DNA of 64,000 bases from Sphingomonas ginsenosidivorax (lineage in GTDB: Bacteria; Pseudomonadota; Alphaproteobacteria; Sphingomonadales; Sphingomonadaceae), in NCBI RefSeq assembly GCF_007995065.1, contig NZ_VOQR01000001.1, positions 1,615,001-1,679,000 of the forward strand, in the 5' to 3' direction. This document shows positions 9,143 through 16,871 of the stretch, piece after piece. Below the pieces are notes generated by a model. It ran no database searches, was not told the origin of the DNA, and saw only the letters and a program-made list of their open reading frames with translations. The number at the start of each line of letters is the position of its first letter. Within the stretch, counting starts at the first letter, position 1. The position numbers and the translations under genes were made by a program.

Positions 9143-9760
9143 CTACCGCGGCTCCCGCATCTGCCACACCACTCGCCCGACGACGTCCACCGCCCCGGCC
9201 GGCACCGCCGCCGCGGCCGGATTGTCGCTGCTGACCATCAGCCCGTCCGCCCCCGGCACGACACGCTTCACCATCATCGCCGCGTCGATCCGGACCACGA
9301 ACACACCGCCGCGCGCGCCCGGGCGCCGGTCCGCGGTGTCGACGACGATGTGATCGCCGTCGAGCAGCCCCGGCGCCATCGAATCGCCCCGCACCCGGAT
9401 GATCGCCGCCTGCCCCTCGCGAAGCCCCAGCCGCCGCGCGAGCGCGGGGTCGATCATGTCCGTCCCCAGCACGATCTCGCCATCGACCAGCGCGCCGGGT
9501 CCGGCTGACGCCGCGATATCGATCCGTGGCAGCCGGAACGCGGACGGCCGCTCGACCGCGCCCAGTACCGTCTCGGCGACCCCGAAATACGCCGCCAGTA
9601 CCCGCCGGTCGCGCTCGGCGAGCACCCGCGGCGTACCCCGCCGGACGAACTGCTGCAGATACGCCGCGTTGCGCCCGAGCATCGCCGACAACGCCGCCAG
9701 GCTGTCTCCGCGATCGGTCGCCAGCCCTGCCAGCGCGGCTCTTGGATCGGAAACGGACAC
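9143..9760 (-). CDS. LexA-like S24 family repressor with N-terminal helix-turn-helix
   Basis: A 205-residue protein starting at a GTG. Residues about 18-65 look like a short XRE-type helix-turn-helix. The C-terminal half is a peptidase S24/LexA fold with the catalytic Ser in RVRGDSM (about residue 127) and the catalytic Lys in VKRV. An Ala-Gly pair in AASAGPGAL upstream of the catalytic region is a plausible self-cleavage site, as in LexA, CI and UmuD. It is transcribed away from a small Cro-like gene across a 90-base region with a perfect palindrome and a LexA-type box. It is not the canonical LexA by sequence layout. It is more likely a secondary damage-responsive repressor. Confidence 0.8.
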   Translation of the reverse strand: MSVSDPRAALAGLATDRGDSLAALSAMLGRNAAYLQQFVRRGTPRVLAERDRRVLAAYFGVAETVLGAVERPSAFRLPRIDIAASAGPGALVDGEIVLGTDMIDPALARRLGLREGQAAIIRVRGDSMAPGLLDGDHIVVDTADRRPGARGGVFVVRIDAAMMVKRVVPGADGLMVSSDNPAAAAVPAGAVDVVGRVVWQMREPR

Positions 9761-9775
9761 GACACCTCACTACCG

Positions 9776-9789
9776 TAGGAAATTTCCTA
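9776..9789. promoter_or_regulatory. Perfect 14-bp palindrome, likely operator of the S24 repressor
   Basis: TAGGAAATTTCCTA is a perfect dyad 15 bases upstream of the S24 start. A partial copy, TAGGAAA, recurs at 9828-9834 nearer the rightward gene. Paired operator half-sites between divergent repressor genes are the arrangement expected of a CI/Cro-type switch. Binding is inferred. Confidence 0.6.
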
Positions 9790-9807
9790 GACATGTTGGA
9801 AATCAGG

Positions 9808-9822
9808 GAACAGATCCAGAAC
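9808..9822. promoter_or_regulatory. LexA-type box GAAC-N7-GAAC
   Basis: GAAC at 9808-9811 and GAAC at 9819-9822 are separated by exactly seven bases. This is the direct-repeat format recognised by LexA in alphaproteobacteria. It lies 28 bases before the ATG of the rightward small gene. An AT-rich TAAATT follows directly and could be a -10 element. By chance about two such motifs are expected in 64 kb, so the promoter position is what gives it weight. Confidence 0.55.
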
Positions 9823-9850
9823 TAAATTAGGAAACCGAAGGGAGCAAGCC

Positions 9851-10027
9851 ATGTCCGTTCTGATCAAGATCGACCGCTATCTGCGCAGGACGGGCATGCC
9901 GGTCAGCAAGTTCGGCCGCCTCGCGGTCAACGATCCGCGGCTGGTCCACGACCTCAAGCGCGGCCGCCAGCCCGGCCGGACGATCGTCGCGCGGATCGAA
10001 GCGTTCATCGACGGCGGCGCGGCATGA
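9851..10027 (+). CDS. 58-residue Cro-like helix-turn-helix protein
   Basis: The start ATG follows AAGGGAG at a good spacing. The 58-residue product is basic and has a helix-turn-helix look: a first helix around RYLRRTGMPVSKFGRLA, a likely recognition helix RLVHDLKRGRQP, and a closing helix TIVARIEAFI. No cofactor or enzyme motif is present. It is divergent from the S24 repressor and its stop overlaps the next start (ATGA). I infer a minimal DNA-binding protein, possibly Cro-like. Homologues seem to exist in related genomes, but the function is unknown. Confidence 0.6.
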   Translation: MSVLIKIDRYLRRTGMPVSKFGRLAVNDPRLVHDLKRGRQPGRTIVARIEAFIDGGAA

Positions 10028-10350
10028 TCCCGCGGACCGCTTTGACGCGCGACCGCGACGCCGGGACAGCGCTGGTCCGCGCATTGCGGACGATGGGCGC
10101 AGCGTTCGGCCTTCGGGTCGATTCGCGCGCGGACCAGCCCTGGGCCAGCGCCACCTTCGTGGGGACGCAGCACGTCGTGCGGATCGCTGCCCCCGCCATA
10201 CCCGTCGTTCGATCGTGGCTCGCCGCGCTCCCCGAGGCGCCGTTCGCGCTCCGCGGCCACATCGTCGCCGACCTGTCGGTCGATGCGATCGAACCGGTCG
10301 CCGGCGAGCTGCATGCGACGCTTTCCGTCCTGACGCTCGAAGAGACGTGA
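10024..10350 (+). CDS. Uncharacterised 108-residue protein
   Basis: It starts in a 4-base overlap (ATGA) with the 58-residue gene, so the two are almost certainly one operon. The product is soluble, with no signal peptide or membrane segment and no recognised motif. The middle holds alternating hydrophobic stretches (TFVGTQHVVRIAAPA) and the end is beta-rich (LHATLSVLTLEE). I do not recognise it. Its shared transcript with a Cro-like gene behind a LexA-type box suggests a role in the same damage-linked unit. Confidence 0.55.
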   Translation: MIPRTALTRDRDAGTALVRALRTMGAAFGLRVDSRADQPWASATFVGTQHVVRIAAPAIPVVRSWLAALPEAPFALRGHIVADLSVDAIEPVAGELHATLSVLTLEET

Positions 10351-10415
10351 TCCGCCGCTAGGGGGTGGACTTTCCCCCTTCGTGCCGCGCATTGAGCGGT
10401 ACGAAGGAGACGATG

Positions 10416-11606
10416 ATGACCGGATCTGGCATGGCGAAGTTCGACTGGGCGGACCCGTTCCTGCTCGACGACCAGCTGAGCGAGGACGAGCGGATGATCC
10501 GCGACTCCGCCCGCGCCTATGCGGACGACAAGCTAGCCCCGCGGATCGTCGACGCGTTCCAGCACGAACATACCGACCCTGCGATTTTCCGCGAGATGGG
10601 CGAACTCGGCCTGCTCGGGCCGACCATCCCCGAGGACTATGGCGGCGTCGGGGCGTCCTATGTCGCGTACGGCCTGGTCGCGCGTGAGGTCGAGCGGATC
10701 GACTCCGGCTACCGCTCGATGATGAGCGTCCAGTCCAGCCTCGTGATGTACCCGATCTACGCCTATGGGTCGGAGGCACAGAAGCGCAGATACCTGCCGA
10801 AACTCGCCAGCGGCGAGTTCATCGGCTGCTTCGGCCTGACCGAGCCCGACGCCGGGTCCGACCCCGGCGGGATGACCACGCGCGCGAAGAAGGTCGATGG
10901 CGGCTACGTGATCTCGGGCGCCAAGACATGGATCAGCAACTCCCCGATCGCCGACGTCTTCGTCGTCTGGGCGAAATCCGACGCGCATGACGATGCGATC
11001 CGCGGCTTCGTGCTCGAACGCGGCATGAAGGGCCTGGAAACGCCCAAGATCGAGGGCAAGCTGTCGCTTCGCGCCTCGATCACCGGCATGATCATGATGG
11101 ACGAGGTCGAGGTCGGCGACGACGCGCTGCTCCCCGACGTGCAGGGCCTGAAGGGTCCGTTCGGCTGCCTCAACCGCGCGCGCTACGGGATTAGCTGGGG
11201 CGCGCTCGGCGCCGCGGAATTCTGCTTCCATGCCGCGCGTCAGTACGGCCTCGACCGCAACCAGTTCGGCACCCCGCTCGCCGGACGGCAGCTCTACCAG
11301 AAGAAGCTCGCCGACATGGAGACCGAGATCGCGCTCGGCCTGCAGGCGAGCTTGCGCGTCGGCCGCCTCATGGACGAAGGCCGCTTCGCGCCTGAAATGG
11401 TCAGCCTCGTCAAGCGCAACAATGTCGGCAAGGCGCTCGATATCGCGAGGATGAGCCGCGACATGCACGGCGGCAACGGCATCTCGGGCGAATATCACGT
11501 CATGCGCCACATGATGAACCTCGAGACGGTGAACACCTACGAGGGCGCCCACGATGTCCACGCGCTGATCCTCGGCCGCGCGATCACGGGGATCGCTGCG
11601 TTCTAG
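10416..11606 (+). CDS. gcdH: Glutaryl-CoA dehydrogenase (acyl-CoA dehydrogenase family)
   Basis: An FAD enzyme converting glutaryl-CoA to crotonyl-CoA in lysine/tryptophan (glutarate) breakdown. [20 protein letters not shown] and [16 protein letters not shown] segments mark the acyl-CoA dehydrogenase fold. The catalytic Glu lies in [20 protein letters not shown] near the end, and [17 protein letters not shown] is characteristic of the glutaryl-CoA subgroup. AAGGAGA at 10404-10410 gives better spacing to the second ATG (10416) than to the first (10413). A class III CoA-transferase gene follows, consistent with activating glutarate to its CoA ester. Confidence 0.9.
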   Translation: MTGSGMAKFDWADPFLLDDQLSEDERMIRDSARAYADDKLAPRIVDAFQHEHTDPAIFREMGELGLLGPTIPEDYGGVGASYVAYGLVAREVERIDSGYRSMMSVQSSLVMYPIYAYGSEAQKRRYLPKLASGEFIGCFGLTEPDAGSDPGGMTTRAKKVDGGYVISGAKTWISNSPIADVFVVWAKSDAHDDAIRGFVLERGMKGLETPKIEGKLSLRASITGMIMMDEVEVGDDALLPDVQGLKGPFGCLNRARYGISWGALGAAEFCFHAARQYGLDRNQFGTPLAGRQLYQKKLADMETEIALGLQASLRVGRLMDEGRFAPEMVSLVKRNNVGKALDIARMSRDMHGGNGISGEYHVMRHMMNLETVNTYEGAHDVHALILGRAITGIAAF

Positions 11607-11630
11607 TGCGCCACCCCCGCCCACACACGC

Positions 11631-11710
11631 GTCACCCCAGCGAAGGCTGGGGTCTCCCGGTAATTGAGCGCGCCCTTGCCGCGGGAGACCCCAGCCTGCG
11701 CTGGGGTGAC
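11631..11710. repeat. Paired-hairpin intergenic repeat (family A)
   Basis: GTCACCCCAG..CTGGGGTCTCCC on the left faces GGGAGACCCCAG..CTGGGGTGAC on the right. It sits between gcdH and the CoA-transferase and contains an ATG (11664) in frame with the latter. That ATG is unlikely to be used because it is inside the repeat. Confidence 0.85.
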
Positions 11711-11717
11711 GCATAAA

Positions 11718-12857
11718 GTGGCGGAAGCCAAACCCACCCCCCTAGCCGGCCTCAAGGTCGTCGAACTCGCCCGCATCCTCGCCGGCCCCTGGGCGGGTCA
11801 GGTCCTCGCCGACCTCGGCGCCGAGGTGATCAAGGTCGAATCCTCCGAAGGCGACGACACCCGCCGCTGGGGCCCGCCGTTCATCGACAACCCCGACGGC
11901 AGCCGCGACGCCGCCTATTTCCACGCCGCCAACCGCGGCAAGCGCTCGGTCGTCGCCGACTTCGCCACGCCCCATGGGCAGGCCACGGTCCGCGCGCTCG
12001 TCGCCGATGCCGATGTCGTGATCGAGAATTTCAAGGTCGGCGGCCTCGCGCGCTACGGGCTCGATTACGCCAGCCTCTCCGCGCTCAACCCGCGGCTCGT
12101 CTATTGCTCGATTACCGGGTTCGGCCAGGACGGGCCCTACGCCGCGCGCGCAGGCTACGACTTCATCGTCCAGGGCATGAGCGGGATCATGGACCTCACC
12201 GGCGAGCCCGAGCACGCGCCGCAGAAGATCGGCGTCGCCTTCGCCGACATCATGACCGGGCTGTACGCGGTGATCGCGATCCAGGCCGCGCTGGCGATGC
12301 GGGAGCGCACCGGCCGCGGGCAGCAGATCGACATGGCGCTGCTCGACACCATGACCGGCGTGCTCGCCAACCAGGCGATGAACTGGTTCGCGAGCGGCGT
12401 GTCGCCCACCCGCGTCGGCAACGCGCATGCCAACATCGCCCCCTACGCCGTCTTCCCCTGCGCCGATGGCTGGTTCATCCTCGCGGTCGGCAACGACCCG
12501 CAGTTCCGCCGCTTCTGCGACGCGCTCGGTCAGGACGCGTTGCGCGACGATCCGCGGTTCGCGACCAACGCGGGCCGCGTCGCATTCCGCGAGATCCTGA
12601 CTGCCGGAATCGAGGCGGCGACGCGCGCGGTTCCCCGCGACACGCTGCTCGCCAGGCTCGAAGCGGTCGGCGTGCCCGCCGGCCCGATCAACAGCGTCGC
12701 GCAGGCCTTCGCCGACCCGCAGGTCGTCGCGCGCGGCATGGCGATCACCGGCGCTCGCCCCGACGGATCGACCGTACCCGGATTGCGCACCCCGATCCGC
12801 TTCTCCGACGCCGACCTCGCGACCGGTCGCGCGGCACCGATGCTCGGCGACGGCTGA
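11718..12857 (+). CDS. CaiB/BaiF family (class III) CoA-transferase
   Basis: A 379-residue protein with the family's N-terminal signature VVELARILAGPWAGQVLADLGAEVIKVE (split here by its start) and the catalytic Asp in the FIVQGMSGIMDLTGEPE region. It should move CoA between organic acids. Next to glutaryl-CoA dehydrogenase the likely substrate is glutarate, with succinyl-CoA as donor, as in the SUGCT family; this is an inference from context. I place the start at GTG 11718, just after the repeat, because the upstream ATG at 11664 would add 18 residues encoded entirely by repeat DNA. Confidence 0.87.
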   Translation: MAEAKPTPLAGLKVVELARILAGPWAGQVLADLGAEVIKVESSEGDDTRRWGPPFIDNPDGSRDAAYFHAANRGKRSVVADFATPHGQATVRALVADADVVIENFKVGGLARYGLDYASLSALNPRLVYCSITGFGQDGPYAARAGYDFIVQGMSGIMDLTGEPEHAPQKIGVAFADIMTGLYAVIAIQAALAMRERTGRGQQIDMALLDTMTGVLANQAMNWFASGVSPTRVGNAHANIAPYAVFPCADGWFILAVGNDPQFRRFCDALGQDALRDDPRFATNAGRVAFREILTAGIEAATRAVPRDTLLARLEAVGVPAGPINSVAQAFADPQVVARGMAITGARPDGSTVPGLRTPIRFSDADLATGRAAPMLGDG

Positions 12858-12907
12858 CCGCCGATACCGCTCCACAGCACGGCGATTGCCCGCTACAGAC
12901 CGCCGCG

Positions 12908-13330
12908 ATGGTTTGGATTCCGATCACCCGGTCGATCGCGATCGATGACAGCGAGATCGGCGAGACGACGACGCGCGCCGGCGGCCCCGGCGGCCAGCAC
13001 GTCAACACCACCGACAGCGCGGTCATCCTGCGCTTCGACGTCGCCGGCTCGCCCAATCTGCCCGACATGGTCAAGGACCGGCTCGCGGTGCTGGCCGGCT
13101 CGCGGCTGACGCGCGACGGCGTGCTGATCCTGCGCAGCGAAGGCTCGCGCTCGCAACTCCTCAACCGCCAGGAAGTCCGCGAACGCCTCGTCGCGCTGAT
13201 CCGCGATGCGACGATCATCCCCAAGAAACGCCGCCCGACCAAGCCCACCAAGGGCAGCCAGACCCGTCGCGTCGATTCGAAGGTCAAGCGCTCCGCGGTA
13301 AAACAGGGTCGCGGCAAGGTTAGGGAGTAA
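12908..13330 (+). CDS. arfB: Alternative ribosome-rescue factor ArfB (peptidyl-tRNA hydrolase)
   Basis: A 140-residue, release-factor-like protein with the catalytic GGQ in RAGGPGGQHVNTTDSAV (about residues 21-37). It has the long basic tail (about residues 105-140) that enters the empty mRNA channel of stalled ribosomes. It hydrolyses peptidyl-tRNA on non-stop ribosomes. It lacks the codon-recognition domains of RF1/RF2, as expected for ArfB/YaeJ. The open frame extends far upstream through the CoA-transferase gene, but only this ATG gives the family's normal length. Confidence 0.92.
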   Translation: MVWIPITRSIAIDDSEIGETTTRAGGPGGQHVNTTDSAVILRFDVAGSPNLPDMVKDRLAVLAGSRLTRDGVLILRSEGSRSQLLNRQEVRERLVALIRDATIIPKKRRPTKPTKGSQTRRVDSKVKRSAVKQGRGKVRE

Positions 13331-13350
13331 CGCTGCCGCCTCTGAACCGC

Positions 13351-13449
13351 TCCCCGGCGAAGGCCGGGGCCCAGTTGGGGGCAGAGGTAACCGAACGCAG
13401 GCGGCCATCACGGCAACCTTCCCAACTGGGCCCCGGCCTCCGCCGGGGA
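13351..13449. repeat. Paired-hairpin intergenic repeat (family A)
   Basis: TCCCCGGCG..CCGGGGCCCAGTTGGG faces CCCAACTGGGCCCCGG..CGCCGGGGA. It is the first of two such elements stacked between the convergent arfB and pseudouridine synthase genes. Confidence 0.85.
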
Positions 13450-13475
13450 AGTACCTGAGACGTACCACTCGCCCC

Positions 13476-13558
13476 CCGTTCTCCCGCGAAGGCGGGAGCC
13501 CAGGAGTCGCGAACGCTACCCTCCGTTACCCTGGACTCCCGCCTTCGCGGGAGAACGG
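13476..13558. repeat. Paired-hairpin intergenic repeat (family A), second copy
   Basis: CCGTTCTCCCGCGAAGGCGGG faces its complement ending GAGAACGG. It ends one base before the stop codon of the pseudouridine synthase gene. Two different subtypes in one short gap suggest independent insertions. Confidence 0.85.
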
Positions 13559-14275
13559 TTAGCCCTGGGAATGACTGGCAAGATCTACCACTTCGGTAGA
13601 ACCCCCCACCGGATCCTCCCCGAACCCAGCCGCCGCGAACCGCTCCGGCATCGGCGCCTCGCCGACCACATCGGGCTTCCCAGCCCGCGGCACGATCAGC
13701 TTCTGCGCATGCAGCATCATGCCCAGCTTGTCCGCCGTCCCGTAGACCCCGTCGCCCACCACCGGCGCCCCCAGCCCGCTGGCCGCATGGACGCGGATCT
13801 GATGCGTCCGCCCGGTCTCGGGCATGAACTCGACGAGCGACCGCCCGTCCTTCACCGACAGCACGCGCCACGCGGTCCGCGACGCCTTGCCCTTCAGGCT
13901 GCCGTCGACGTCCTCGACCATCCGCCAGCCGGTCTCGGCGGTGCTGACCTTGCCGAGCACCATCTCGATCCGCCCCGATTCCTCCGCCGGCACGCCTTCA
14001 AGCAGCGCGACATAGCGCTTCGTCACCAGTCCCTGTTCGAACGCCTGCTGCAGTCGCGCATGCGCCTTGGGATTGCGCGACAGCAGCAGGCAGCCGCTGG
14101 TATCGCGGTCGAGCCGGTGCACGGGCTTCGGCCAGCGCTGGAACCCGAACTTCAGGCTCTCGAGATGGTTCTCGAGGCTGAGCGAGCCATCACGGGGAGG
14201 ATCGACCGGCAGGCCCGTGGGCTTGTCGATGATAAGGGCCTCGCCGTCGAGGAAGAGTACGCGTTCACCATGCAT
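13559..14275 (-). CDS. RluA-family rRNA/tRNA pseudouridine synthase
   Basis: A 238-residue enzyme converting uridine to pseudouridine in RNA. The catalytic Asp lies in PVHRLDRDTSGCLLLS (about residue 54), and the later RTHQIRVHAASGLGAPVVGD is the typical family motif II/III region. There is no S4 RNA-binding domain in front, so it belongs to the short RluA/RluC-like or YlyB-like group rather than RluD. I chose ATG 14275, which has AAGG eight bases upstream, over the more distal start at 14335 that would reach into the divergent M15 gene. The target uridine is unknown. Confidence 0.88.
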   Translation of the reverse strand: MHGERVLFLDGEALIIDKPTGLPVDPPRDGSLSLENHLESLKFGFQRWPKPVHRLDRDTSGCLLLSRNPKAHARLQQAFEQGLVTKRYVALLEGVPAEESGRIEMVLGKVSTAETGWRMVEDVDGSLKGKASRTAWRVLSVKDGRSLVEFMPETGRTHQIRVHAASGLGAPVVGDGVYGTADKLGMMLHAQKLIVPRAGKPDVVGEAPMPERFAAAGFGEDPVGGSTEVVDLASHSQG

Positions 14276-14321
14276 GCGCACGCCCTTGCCAGCATCGGCG
14301 CCCGCATGCCAGAGCCGTGGC

Positions 14322-15062
14322 ATGCTGCGCCGCACACTAGCCCTCGTCCTGACGCTCGCGCCGTCCGTTGCCCAAGCCCAGTTATGCGAAGGCCAGAGCG
14401 CCGCGATCGCCCCCGACGGCCGCGCCTTCGGCCATCTGCCCTACGGCGACGCGGCCGAAACCGAGCTCGTCGCGCTGCCGTCGGACTATTCGGTCGGCAA
14501 CCCGTGCATCGTCCGACGCGACATCCTCCCCGACCTCCTCCGCCTCTTCGACGCCGCCGCGCGCGATCCTGCGGTGATGGGCCAGATCAAGGCGATGTCG
14601 TGCCAGCGCTCGATCGAACGCCAGCGCGGCGTGTTCTGCCGCGGCAGCGACTCGGCCGCCGACCGCGCGATCTCGGTCGCGCCGCCGGGCTATAGCGAGC
14701 ATTCCACCGGCTTCGCGCTCGACTTCGCGGTGCGCCCGTCGAATGGCTGCCCCGATGCCGAGGCGTGCATGGCCGCAACGCCGGCCGCGAAATGGCTGCG
14801 CGCCAACGCAGGCCGGTTCGGGTTCGAGCAGAGCTTTCCTGGCGGCAACAAGCAGAACGTCAAATGGGAGCCCTGGCACTGGCGCTGGGTCGGCACCACG
14901 GCCAGCGCGCCCGGCGCGGCACGGGCGCGGTTCGTGTTCGCGCGGGCGCGCAAACTCTATCCGGCCGACCCGGTGATCGACCCGGTCATGATCAAGGTCG
15001 CGCCACCCCCGAAGCTCTACCTCAAGCTGCCGGTCATCGACGTAAAAAAGCGCCGCCGCTAG
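14322..15062 (+). CDS. Secreted M15 (VanY-type) D-alanyl-D-alanine carboxypeptidase
   Basis: A 246-residue protein with a signal peptide (about residues 1-20, ending AQA). The zinc-site motif SEHSTGFALDFA matches SxHxxGxAxD of peptidase family M15B, and EPWHWRW supplies the catalytic Glu and third His ligand. It should trim D-Ala from peptidoglycan peptides in the periplasm. Four cysteines in the mature part could form disulfides. The C-terminal 40 residues are basic and not part of the catalytic core. Confidence 0.85.
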   Translation: MLRRTLALVLTLAPSVAQAQLCEGQSAAIAPDGRAFGHLPYGDAAETELVALPSDYSVGNPCIVRRDILPDLLRLFDAAARDPAVMGQIKAMSCQRSIERQRGVFCRGSDSAADRAISVAPPGYSEHSTGFALDFAVRPSNGCPDAEACMAATPAAKWLRANAGRFGFEQSFPGGNKQNVKWEPWHWRWVGTTASAPGAARARFVFARARKLYPADPVIDPVMIKVAPPPKLYLKLPVIDVKKRRR

Positions 15063-15083
15063 GGTCAGCGACGGCGCGTCCTT

Positions 15084-15171
15084 CGTCACCCTGAACTCGT
15101 TTCAGGGTCCACCCATCCGCGAGCGCTATCGCCCGTGGCTGGGTGGATGCTGAAACAAGTTCAGCATGACG
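15084..15171. repeat. Paired-hairpin intergenic repeat (family A', TGAACTCGTTTCAG type)
   Basis: CGTCACCCTGAACTCGTTTC faces GAAACAAGTTCAGCATGACG around a GGTGG-rich centre. It is a different subtype from the CGAAGGC copies but has the same paired layout, and lies between the convergent M15 and wrbA genes. Confidence 0.8.
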
Positions 15172-15178
15172 CGGAATT

Positions 15179-15781
15179 TTATGCCGCGAGCTTCGCCGCC
15201 GTCTCGGCGATCCGCTTGCCCTGGTACCGCGCACCCGCCAGCTCTTCCGCATGCGGCTGGCGCGAACCGTCGCCGTCCGCGATCGTCGTCGCGCCGTACG
15301 GCGACCCGCCGAGGACTTCGCTGACGCCCATCTGCCCCTTGAACCCGTAATCAAGCCCGACGATCGTCATCCCATGATGCATCAGGTTGGTCAGGATCGA
15401 GAACAACGTCGTCTCCTGCCCGCCATGCTGGCTCGCGGTCGAGGTGAACGCGCCGCCGACCTTGCCGACCAGTGCGCCCGAGAACCACAGCCCACCGGTC
15501 GTGTCCCAGAACTGCGCCATCTGCGCGGGCATCCGGCCGAAGCGCGTCGGCGCACCGACGATAATCGCGTCATAGTCCTTGAGCGCATCGGGGCCCTCGA
15601 TCACCTCGTGCGCGGTGTCGGTCTTGAAGTGCGCGGCAGCGACGACCTCGGGCGGTGCGGTCTCGGCGACGCGGCGGATATCGACCTCGGCGCCACCGGC
15701 GCGCGCGCCCTCGGCGACCGCATCCGCCATCTGCTCGAGATGGCCGTAGGACGAGTAATAGAGCACGAGAACCTTGGTCAT
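15179..15781 (-). CDS. wrbA: NAD(P)H:quinone oxidoreductase WrbA
   Basis: A 200-residue flavodoxin-like enzyme. The FMN phosphate loop is [14 protein letters not shown] at the N-terminus, [13 protein letters not shown] follows at about residue 75, and the WrbA-typical [13 protein letters not shown] segment is near residue 112. It reduces quinones by two electrons and so protects against redox cycling. The start ATG has AAGGA seven bases upstream. The longer open frame begins in a repeat element and is not used. Confidence 0.94.
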   Translation of the reverse strand: MTKVLVLYYSSYGHLEQMADAVAEGARAGGAEVDIRRVAETAPPEVVAAAHFKTDTAHEVIEGPDALKDYDAIIVGAPTRFGRMPAQMAQFWDTTGGLWFSGALVGKVGGAFTSTASQHGGQETTLFSILTNLMHHGMTIVGLDYGFKGQMGVSEVLGGSPYGATTIADGDGSRQPHAEELAGARYQGKRIAETAAKLAA

Positions 15782-15804
15782 GGGGTATCCTTTGTCTTCT
15801 GCAC

Positions 15805-15916
15805 CCCCTCCCGCTTGCGGGAGGGGGCCGGGGGGTGGGCGCCCGCTTTCCACGGGCGGTGCAAGTCGGGGCGAGCGCGAGCCCACCCCCCAACCCCCTC
15901 CCGCAAGCGGGAGGGG
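15805..15916. repeat. Paired-hairpin intergenic repeat (family C')
   Basis: CCCCTCCCGCTTGCGGGAGGGG on the left is matched by CCCCTCCCGCAAGCGGGAGGGG on the right, with GGGGGGTGGGC / GCCCACCCCCC blocks inside. It separates wrbA from the pirin gene on the same strand. Confidence 0.85.
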
Positions 15917-15925
15917 ATTTAACGG

Positions 15926-16642
15926 TTATTCAGAGTCGACCAGGACGATCTCGGCATCCTCGATCGCCGTGATCGTAACGGTCTGCCCGCCGACAAGTGC
16001 CGCGCCGTCGCGCGCCGCGAAGCGCTCGCCGTCGATGGCGATCGCGCCCGTCGCCGGCACCAGATAGGCATGACGCCCTTCGCCGACGCTGTGCGTGACG
16101 CTCTCGCCCGCCTTCACGGTCGCCGCCAGCACGCGGGCGTTCGCCCGGATCGGCAACGCGTCGCCATCATTCTCGAACCCGCTCGCCAGCGTCACGAACG
16201 TACCCGACCGCTCGCCCTTGGGGAAAGGCTTCGCACCCCAGCTCGGGCTGCCGCCCTTGCGGGTCGGCTCGATCCAGATCTGGAAGATCGTCGTCGTTTC
16301 GGGTTCGAGGTTGTATTCGGCGTGCCGCACGCCCGAGCCTGCGCTCATCACCTGAACATCGCCCGCCTCGGTCCGGCCCTTGTTGCCGAGCGAATCCTGG
16401 TGCGTGATCGCGCCGGTGCGGACATAGGTGATGATCTCCATGTCCTGGTGCGGATGCGGCGGAAAGCCGTTGTTCGCGGCGATCTCGTCGTCGTTCCACA
16501 CCCGGATCGCACCCCAGCCCATCCGCGCGGGGTCGTAATAGCTCGCGAACGAGAAATGGTGCCGCGCGTTCAGCCAGCCGTGATTGGCATGGCCGAGGCT
16601 CTCGAAGGGGCGGCGTTCGACTTTGGTCTTGGTATCGATCAT
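15926..16642 (-). CDS. Pirin family protein
   Basis: A 238-residue bicupin. The N-terminal cupin carries the metal-binding pattern PPHPHQDMEIITYV with further His/Glu in SAGSGVRHAEYN, matching pirins such as YhhW that act as quercetin 2,3-dioxygenase-like enzymes or redox sensors. GGAG seven bases upstream fixes the start at 16642. It is divergent from a LysR regulator, a common pairing for pirin genes, so the regulator probably controls it. The true substrate is unknown. Confidence 0.9.
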   Translation of the reverse strand: MIDTKTKVERRPFESLGHANHGWLNARHHFSFASYYDPARMGWGAIRVWNDDEIAANNGFPPHPHQDMEIITYVRTGAITHQDSLGNKGRTEAGDVQVMSAGSGVRHAEYNLEPETTTIFQIWIEPTRKGGSPSWGAKPFPKGERSGTFVTLASGFENDGDALPIRANARVLAATVKAGESVTHSVGEGRHAYLVPATGAIAIDGERFAARDGAALVGGQTVTITAIEDAEIVLVDSE

Positions 16643-16745
16643 GGAAAGTCTCCAATCTGTTGAGACCAAGATAGGCGATGCGATCACACCGTAAATAGAA
16701 ACGCTGGAAACCGATCGTTTCGTTTGCCATGGTGGCAGGGCGTAT

Positions 16746-16850
16746 CTCCCCTCCCTGGAAGGGAGGGGTCGGGGGTGGGTCGGCTTGGGGCTGGCGCAGC
16801 ATTCCCCCGATAGCGACCCACCCCCAGCCCCTCCCTTCCAGGGAGGGGAG
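16746..16850. repeat. Paired-hairpin intergenic repeat (family C)
   Basis: CTCCCCTCCCTGGAAGGGAGG on the left faces CCTCCCTTCCAGGGAGGGGAG on the right. It fills most of the gap between the divergent pirin and LysR genes, so it may affect one or both promoters. Similar copies lie at 21860 and 28530. Confidence 0.85.
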
Positions 16851-16871
16851 CCTCGGCCACGGAGACCCACC

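Noticed and set aside
12104-12907. Upstream extension of the arfB frame through the CoA-transferase gene.
   Set aside because: The extra 268 residues are an out-of-frame reading of the transferase. ArfB homologues begin at the ATG at 12908.
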